Positions 59,165 through 64,000 of a stretch of 64,000 nucleotides of DNA are shown one piece after another. A program made the translations under genes and the position numbers. The first letter of the stretch is position 1; each line of letters starts with the position of its first letter. The notes under the pieces are model-generated. The model made no database searches, was not told where the DNA came from, and saw nothing but the letters and a program-made list of their open reading frames with translations. The stretch is from Herminiimonas sp. GTDB taxonomy: Bacteria > Pseudomonadota > Gammaproteobacteria > Burkholderiales > Burkholderiaceae. The stretch is taken from contig NZ_JAURVN010000015.1 of the NCBI RefSeq assembly GCF_030655415.1, positions 372,001-436,000 of the forward strand, written 5' to 3'.

Positions 59165-59197
59165 AGTATATGAACGCGATGCCGTTTAGCTTGTCAA
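59165..59197 (-). promoter_or_regulatory. Candidate promoter for pilMNOPQ
   Basis: TTGACA (59197-59192) and TATACT (59170-59165) on the minus strand are 21 bp apart, too long for a standard sigma-70 spacer. TCATAT (18-bp spacer) overlaps the same stretch and could serve as the -10 instead. The perfect -35 makes this region the likeliest promoter. Confidence 0.35.
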
Positions 59198-59431
59198 AAC
59201 CCCGACCCCGATTAAAAGATATGAGGATTTCAATAAAAATGTGTTTAAAAACGTGTATTTAGGACACATTGATAAAACGTTACATTAAATCGTAGCAACA
59301 AGCCTCCAAAACTGTAAAGCAATTTCCATAAAGTAATTTGCAAATCCGTTGCCAAAAATCCACGCGGGGTATGGGATGTTGCAATTACAGCCGATTCTTG
59401 GTCACAATCGCGTCCGCTTGCGGCAGACGGC

Positions 59432-59437
59432 TATAAT
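59432..59437 (+). promoter_or_regulatory. Candidate -10 element for the PBP gene
   Basis: A perfect TATAAT lies 34 bases upstream of the PBP ATG. No recognisable -35 lies at 16-18 bp upstream, so it would need an activator or a weak -35. Confidence 0.4.
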
Positions 59438-59470
59438 GGCGCGGATATCTACCCCTCACTTTCTCTCTGC

Positions 59471-61822
59471 ATGGCTTCCAAACAATCCTCGTCCGGCAGT
59501 ACTTCTTCCAAACCCGCAAAAAGCACCTCGAACACCCTCTTAAAATTCGGGCTTGGCTTTGTCGGCTTAATCTTCGGCCTTGGTGTCATCGGAGCGCTGA
59601 TCCTGTTTTTTGCACTGGCAATGGCGTATCCCAACTTGCCGGCCTTGGATTCCTTAACGGATTACAGGCCTAAAATTCCGCTTCGTATTTTTTCTGCGGA
59701 TAACGTTCTGATTGGGGAGTTCGGCGAAGAACGCCGTAATTTGGTCCATATCAAGGAAATTCCCGACATCATGAAGAAAGCCGTGCTGGCGATTGAAGAT
59801 GATCGCTTCTTCGAGCATGGTGGCGTGGACTACGTCGGGATCGTTCGCGCAGCTGTACATAATCTGAGCGGCGGCGCCCGCCAAGGCGCATCCACTATTA
59901 CGCAACAAGTGGCACGGAATTTCTTCCTGTCCAGCGAGCAAACCCTCAAACGCAAAATCTACGAAATACTGCTGGCGTGGAAAATTGAAAAGAACCTGTC
60001 GAAAGATCAGATTCTTGAGGTCTACATGAACCAGATTTATTTGGGTCAGCGCGCCTACGGTTTCTCGTCCGCAGCGCAGATTTACTACGGTAAAAAACTA
60101 CAGGACGTCAGCATCGCCGAAGCAGCAATGTTGGCTGGCTTGCCTAAAGCGCCGTCCGCCTACAACCCTGTGGTCAATCCGAAACGCGCCAAAGCGCGCC
60201 AGCAATATATTCTGCAACGCATGTATCAACTGGGCTACATCACCGAGCCAGAATACACGCAAGCCAAGGCAGAAGAGCTCAAGATCAAGACAAATAGCAG
60301 CGAGTTCGGCGTACATGCTGAATATGTAGCCGAAATGACGCGCCAATTAGTCTACGAGCAATTCAAGGAAGAAACCTACACGCGCGGTTTGAACGTCTTC
60401 ACCACGATTACCAAAGCGGATCAGGATGCGGCGTATCTTGCCGTGCGCAAAGGCGTGATGGATTACGAAAAACGCCACGGCTATCGCGGCCCGGAAAACT
60501 ACATCGAGATCCCGACCAATAAGGAAGAAGCCGAAGACGCAATAGAAGTTGAGCTGGCGAACCATCCTGATAGCGACGATCTGGTTGCCGCGGTCGTGCT
60601 GGACGCAACGCCGCAAGTAATCACTGCCGTACTGGTATCTGGTGAGGAAATCAAAATTGAAGGCGCAGGCCTGACCTTCGCAGCCAACCTGCTCAGCGCC
60701 AAAGCGCCGCCAAATAAACGCGTCAAACGCGGCGCAGTAATTCGCGTCATGCAAGAAGGTAAAACCTGGAGCGTGATCCAGATGCCTGAAGTGCAATCAG
60801 CATTTGTTGCAGCCAATACCGATGATGGCGCGATACGCGCATTGGTGGGCGGCTTCGACTTCAACCGCAACAAGTTCAACCACGTCACGCAAGCATGGCG
60901 TCAACCTGGATCATCGTTCAAGCCATTTATTTATTCAGCATCGCTGGAAAAAGGCTTGTCGCCATCGACGATCATCAACGACGCGCCCATCAGTTTTGAT
61001 GCCGGACAAACTGGCGGCCAGCCGTGGGAGCCAAAGAATTACGACGGCAAATACGATGGTCCGATGACGATGCGCAAAGGTCTGACGAAATCGAAAAACA
61101 TGATTTCGATCCGGATCTTGCACAAAATTGGCGCCAAATACGGACAGGAATACATTACCCGCTTCGGCTTCGATGCAGATAAAAATCCACCTTATTTGAC
61201 CCTCGCTCTGGGCGCTGGCGCGGTCACACCGTTGCAAATGGCAGGCGCGTACGCCGTATTCGCCAATGGCGGTTACAAAGTCAGCCCTTACCTGATTTCC
61301 AGAATTTCCGACGCCAGCGGAAAAACTTTGTCTGAAGCCAAACCAGACAAGGCCGGCGATGAAGCCAATCGTGTTATCGATGTCCGCAACGCATTCTTGA
61401 TGGATAGCATGTTGAAGGATGTCGTTACCTCCGGCACCGCGGTCAAAGCCATGGCATTGAAGCGTACCGATCTGGCAGGCAAAACCGGCACGACTAATGA
61501 TTCGTTTGATGCATGGTTCGCTGGCTATCAGCCAGAAATCGTCGGTATTGCGTGGATCGGTTTTGATCAGCCGAAAAATCTGGGCAATCGCGAAACCGGC
61601 GGCGGCTTGGCTCTTCCGATCTGGATTAATTACATGCAAAAAGCGCTTAAGAATGTGCCTATGGCAGAGCGCACCGTGCCGGAAGGAATTATCACGGCGA
61701 ACGGCGAATATTTCTACGCAGAGAACCCGCCAGGTTTGGGCGTACGCAATCTCGGTCTGAGCGACGCGCCTGCGCATGCCAACGAGCCGACCAAGGATGA
61801 AGTGAAGAACGAATTGTTCTAG
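59471..61822 (+). CDS. mrcA: Bifunctional class A penicillin-binding protein 1A
   Basis: Peptidoglycan glycosyltransferase/transpeptidase of 783 residues. An N-terminal Ser/Lys-rich cytoplasmic segment and a membrane helix (about 25-52) precede the GT51 glycosyltransferase domain (AIEDDRFFEHGGVD, GASTITQQVARNFFLS). An OB-like insertion follows, then the transpeptidase with SSFKP (catalytic Ser), SKN and KTGTT motifs. It follows the pilM-divergent region, a location shared by many proteobacteria (ponA next to pilM). The gene is also called ponA. Confidence 0.97.
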   Translation: MASKQSSSGSTSSKPAKSTSNTLLKFGLGFVGLIFGLGVIGALILFFALAMAYPNLPALDSLTDYRPKIPLRIFSADNVLIGEFGEERRNLVHIKEIPDIMKKAVLAIEDDRFFEHGGVDYVGIVRAAVHNLSGGARQGASTITQQVARNFFLSSEQTLKRKIYEILLAWKIEKNLSKDQILEVYMNQIYLGQRAYGFSSAAQIYYGKKLQDVSIAEAAMLAGLPKAPSAYNPVVNPKRAKARQQYILQRMYQLGYITEPEYTQAKAEELKIKTNSSEFGVHAEYVAEMTRQLVYEQFKEETYTRGLNVFTTITKADQDAAYLAVRKGVMDYEKRHGYRGPENYIEIPTNKEEAEDAIEVELANHPDSDDLVAAVVLDATPQVITAVLVSGEEIKIEGAGLTFAANLLSAKAPPNKRVKRGAVIRVMQEGKTWSVIQMPEVQSAFVAANTDDGAIRALVGGFDFNRNKFNHVTQAWRQPGSSFKPFIYSASLEKGLSPSTIINDAPISFDAGQTGGQPWEPKNYDGKYDGPMTMRKGLTKSKNMISIRILHKIGAKYGQEYITRFGFDADKNPPYLTLALGAGAVTPLQMAGAYAVFANGGYKVSPYLISRISDASGKTLSEAKPDKAGDEANRVIDVRNAFLMDSMLKDVVTSGTAVKAMALKRTDLAGKTGTTNDSFDAWFAGYQPEIVGIAWIGFDQPKNLGNRETGGGLALPIWINYMQKALKNVPMAERTVPEGIITANGEYFYAENPPGLGVRNLGLSDAPAHANEPTKDEVKNELF

Positions 61823-61844
61823 CCGACACAGCCGAATCGGCATG

Positions 61845-61882
61845 AAAAAAGCGGAAAAGTCACAAGACTTTTCCGCTTTTTT
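61845..61882. terminator. Bidirectional terminator between the PBP gene and cyaY
   Basis: A perfect 17-bp stem (AAAAAAGCGGAAAAGTC / GACTTTTCCGCTTTTTT) with loop ACAA, T runs on both strands, lying between convergent genes. Confidence 0.95.
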
Positions 61883-61902
61883 CTATTTGGACGAGACTTA
61901 AC

Positions 61903-62244
61903 TCAATTAGCATCACTCAAGGTGACTTCGATACCACCCTGCTGACTCACCATTTTCGACAAGGCAGCGAACAACTCCACACCGCCATCACGACTATTGA
62001 TCCATTTCGAGCCGTCGACCTTGAAATGGAAACCGCCGGATTTCGCTGCCACCCACAACTCCTTCATCGGAGCCTGGCTATTCACGATAATTTTGGTGCC
62101 GTTATCGATAAACTCGATTTCCAGCACGTTGCCGCTACGCGTGCATTCCACGTCAAGGTCACTAGTGTTCGCCAACTCTTCCAAAGTCGCCTCGATTTGG
62201 CTCAAAGTTGCCTCGGCCTGCTGCAGGAATTCTGATTCGGTCAT
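61903..62244 (-). CDS. cyaY: Frataxin-like iron-sulfur protein CyaY
   Basis: CyaY binds iron and modulates IscS-driven iron-sulfur cluster assembly. The 113-residue protein begins MTESEFLQQAEATLSQIEATLEEL, with the acidic first helix expected of the frataxin fold, and has the core NGTKIIVNSQAPMKELWVAAKSGGFHF. The ATG at 62244 has GGAG seven bases upstream; the frame continues five codons further. It is divergent from lptM. Confidence 0.95.
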   Translation of the reverse strand: MTESEFLQQAEATLSQIEATLEELANTSDLDVECTRSGNVLEIEFIDNGTKIIVNSQAPMKELWVAAKSGGFHFKVDGSKWINSRDGGVELFAALSKMVSQQGGIEVTLSDAN

Positions 62245-62273
62245 GCTACACTCCAACACGTTTTCGTTAAACA

Positions 62274-62507
62274 GTGATTCTAATCGTGAAGTCCCTTCTT
62301 TGTTTGCCGCGCATCAGCGCTTTTTTCACAATCCTGGCCGGTGCCTTGTGCGTCAGCCTGCTCGCCGGTTGCGGTCAAAAAGGTCCTTTGTACATGCCGC
62401 AAGGCGAAAAAGGTTACCAAACGACGACCGTGCAAACGACAGGCAGCTCGACTTCTGTCTCACTCCCGGTCAATACACCGCCAGCCAGCAATTCAGATTC
62501 CAAATAA
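62274..62507 (+). CDS. lptM: Small LPS-assembly lipoprotein LptM (YifL-like)
   Basis: A small lipoprotein of up to 77 residues with a signal peptide and lipobox LLAGC followed by GQKGPLYMP, the signature of the LptM/YifL family. E. coli LptM stabilises the LptD/LptE translocon. The remainder is a short, Ser/Thr-rich tail. The start is uncertain: GTG at 62274 or an in-frame GTG at 62286 four codons later. It lies seven bases before lysA, the same order as in E. coli (yifL-dapF region, cyaY opposite). Confidence 0.9.
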   Translation: MILIVKSLLCLPRISAFFTILAGALCVSLLAGCGQKGPLYMPQGEKGYQTTTVQTTGSSTSVSLPVNTPPASNSDSK

Positions 62508-62514
62508 ATTCGCC

Positions 62515-63798
62515 ATGTCGCATTTTTCTTATCAAGACGGCGTGCTGTGCGCGGAGAATGTTCCGCTGACGCAAATCGCCCAGCAATTCGGTTCGCCAAC
62601 CTACATCTATTCCAAAGCAGCGTTGGTAGAAAATTTTTCTTCCTACGCCGACGCCTGCAAAAAGCATGGCCGCAATGACGAGACAGCGCTGGTTTGCTAC
62701 TCAGTCAAATCCAACTCGAATCTTGCAGTATTGAATCTGCTCGGCAAATTCGGCTCCGGCTTTGATATCGTTTCTGGCGGTGAATTGCTGCGCGTATTGG
62801 CAGCAGGTGGCTCACCACGCAAAGTGATTTTTTCAGGAGTGGGTAAATCGCGCGGAGAAATGCAACTAGCCTTGTCGCACGATATTCTGTGCTTCAACGT
62901 TGAGTCGATTCCTGAAGTACATCGGTTAAATGAAGTTGCTGGTGAAATGGGCAAACGCGCTTCCGTTTCGCTGCGCGTGAATCCAAATGTCGATGCAAAA
63001 ACGCATCCGTATATTTCTACCGGATTGAAAGATAATAAATTCGGCGTCGCATACGAAGATGCATTAGCGACCTATCGCGTTGCGGCATCATTACCAAACA
63101 TTAGCGTGACCGGCATCGACTGCCACATCGGCTCGCAATTGCTGGACGATGCGCCCTTGCTGGAAGCAGTAGATAAATTAATCGAGTTGATCGACACGCT
63201 GGCAAGCGAAGGTATCGTTCTGCATCACATGGATATTGGTGGCGGCATCGGTATCAATTACGACAACGACAAGCCAGTGGCAGTTGGCGATTATCTGTCA
63301 CGCGTATTCACAAAAATTGATGCATGGCGCGCAAAGAGTTATCAAGGCGCAGCGATCAAAGTATTGTTTGAACCAGGCCGCTCTATCGTTGGCAATGCCG
63401 GCGTGCTGCTGACCGAAGTGCAATACATCAAACATGGCGAAACCAAGAACTTCGCGATCGTCGACGCAGCAATGAATGATTTGATGCGCCCTGCAATGTA
63501 TGAAGCATGGCATGGCGTGCAACCAGTCTTGCAACGCGAAACTGGTGCACAAACTTACGACGTGGTTGGTCCAGTATGTGAGTCTGGTGATTGGCTGGCG
63601 CGCTCGCGTGAATTAGCAATTCAAGAAGGCGATTTGCTGGCGATCATGTCGGCCGGCGCATACGGCATGACGATGTCATCCAACTACAATACGCGCGGCA
63701 GAGCTGCAGAAATTATGGTCGATGGTGCAACGACTCATTTGATTCGCAAACGTGAATCGGCAGCCGATCTGTTCGCACTGGAATCATTGCTTCCGTAA
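62515..63798 (+). CDS. lysA: Diaminopimelate decarboxylase
   Basis: LysA decarboxylates meso-diaminopimelate to lysine with PLP. The 427-residue protein has the PLP lysine in CYSVKSNSNLAVL, the glycine-rich phosphate-binding HMDIGGGIGINY, EPGRSIVGNAG, and the active-site Cys segment GPVCESGDWLA. The ATG at 62515 is chosen because the MSHFSYQDG start matches the family; the open frame runs 58 codons further upstream through lptM in another frame. Coupled closely to lptM. Confidence 0.97.
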   Translation: MSHFSYQDGVLCAENVPLTQIAQQFGSPTYIYSKAALVENFSSYADACKKHGRNDETALVCYSVKSNSNLAVLNLLGKFGSGFDIVSGGELLRVLAAGGSPRKVIFSGVGKSRGEMQLALSHDILCFNVESIPEVHRLNEVAGEMGKRASVSLRVNPNVDAKTHPYISTGLKDNKFGVAYEDALATYRVAASLPNISVTGIDCHIGSQLLDDAPLLEAVDKLIELIDTLASEGIVLHHMDIGGGIGINYDNDKPVAVGDYLSRVFTKIDAWRAKSYQGAAIKVLFEPGRSIVGNAGVLLTEVQYIKHGETKNFAIVDAAMNDLMRPAMYEAWHGVQPVLQRETGAQTYDVVGPVCESGDWLARSRELAIQEGDLLAIMSAGAYGMTMSSNYNTRGRAAEIMVDGATTHLIRKRESAADLFALESLLP

Positions 63799-63804
63799 TG
63801 CAAG

Positions 63805-63840
63805 GAGCCGGAATGCGCAACGCATATCCGGCTCGTCTTT
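63805..63840. terminator. Probable bidirectional terminator after lysA
   Basis: GAGCCGGA (63805-63812) / TCCGGCTC (63827-63834), with an inner ATGCG/CGCAT stem separated by one bulged base, followed by a short T-rich stretch. It lies between convergent lysA and the right-edge gene. Confidence 0.7.
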
Positions 63841-64000
63841 AACCTGCAGTGCCCGCCAATGCATTCGCTTTCGAGCGCTTTTGCCAAGCCCAAAATACTC
63901 GCATCAATAACAAAGCCGCAACGATCACACCGAAAATAATTGGCTGTTCAAAATCGTGCTTGCCTGCCTTCATCCACCAGTAATGCAATATGCCTAGTGA
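63839..64000 (-). CDS. msrQ: Probable MsrQ heme-binding membrane subunit, C-terminus only (cut by the right edge)
   Basis: The last 53 codons of a minus-strand gene enter from the right. They read HYWWMKAGKHDFEQPIIFG followed by a hydrophobic helix and a basic tail. This resembles the C-terminus of YedZ/MsrQ, the b-heme membrane subunit of the periplasmic methionine sulfoxide reductase MsrPQ, whose last helix is preceded by a similar H-(Y/F)-W-W/x-x-K segment. Only the end is visible, so the assignment is tentative; another cytochrome b-like membrane protein is possible. Confidence 0.6.
   Translation of the reverse strand, partial: SLGILHYWWMKAGKHDFEQPIIFGVIVAALLLMRVFWAWQKRSKANALAGTAG

Larger units (their letters stand above)
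59139..59470. other. Divergent intergenic region between pilM and the PBP gene
   Basis: 332 bp, A+T-rich in its left half, with no open frame worth calling. It must contain promoters for both genes. On the minus strand it has a perfect TTGACA (59192-59197) with AT-rich sequence 18-21 bases downstream, including TATACT at 59165-59170. On the plus side there is a perfect TATAAT. Confidence 0.5.

Overview
The window looks like a chromosomal segment of a betaproteobacterium of the order Burkholderiales, most likely family Oxalobacteraceae (Herminiimonas/Janthinobacterium-like). This rests on gene content and order: an mla operon with mlaA between mlaD and mlaC that runs on through ibaG and murA into hisG-hisD; uvrA divergent from an MFS transporter and ssb; kdsD-kdsC-lptCAB-rpoN-hpf; and pilMNOPQ followed by aroK/aroB and dgt. 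The genus is inferred. Coding density is high, and almost everything is housekeeping or cell-envelope function. No rRNA, tRNA, CRISPR array or prophage was seen.

Layout. (1) Positions 1-12330, nearly all minus strand: the first codons of a probable hisB, an orphan beta-class DNA methyltransferase, hisD, short-form hisG, murA, ibaG, an ABC-2 exporter pair, then mlaB, mlaC, mlaA, mlaD, mlaE and mlaF. This is retrograde phospholipid transport coupled to peptidoglycan precursor and histidine synthesis. gltD and gltB (glutamate synthase) follow upstream of a terminator. (2) 17160-23860: a REP-associated tyrosine transposase with short direct repeats, an HDOD protein and a PAS-GGDEF-EAL protein in one operon, and a chemoreceptor, with two AT-rich spacers. 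(3) 23867-28603: ssb and an MFS transporter, divergent from uvrA. (4) 28671-35323, minus: an AEC permease; a three-gene cassette (HAD-UbiA fusion, SMR-like flippase, ArnT-like glycosyltransferase) that looks like a lipid-linked sugar pathway; and a CPA2 cation/proton antiporter. (5) 35450-40924, plus: the KDO and LPS-transport operon kdsD, kdsC, lptC, lptA, lptB, followed by rpoN and hpf. (6) 41046-49853, minus: a TonB-like orphan, pilY1, and minor pilin genes pilX, pilW, pilV, fimT and pilE. (7) 50013-59138: a 3-hydroxyisobutyryl-CoA hydrolase-like gene (plus), then, all on the minus strand, dgt, a fused aroK-aroB gene and pilQ, pilP, pilO, pilN, pilM. (8) 59471-64000: a class A penicillin-binding protein (plus), frataxin cyaY (minus), lptM and lysA (plus), and the C-terminus of a probable msrQ (minus) at the right edge.

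Envelope biogenesis is the main theme: LPS export, phospholipid retrieval, peptidoglycan precursor synthesis and polymerisation, and the whole type IV pilus alignment/secretin module plus its minor pilins and tip adhesin. The features most worth a second look are the HAD-UbiA/SMR/GT cassette, the AroK-AroB fusion, the orphan methyltransferase inside the his cluster, the TonB-like orphan after pilY1, and the transposase with its repeats. I found no clearly new defence or mobile system.
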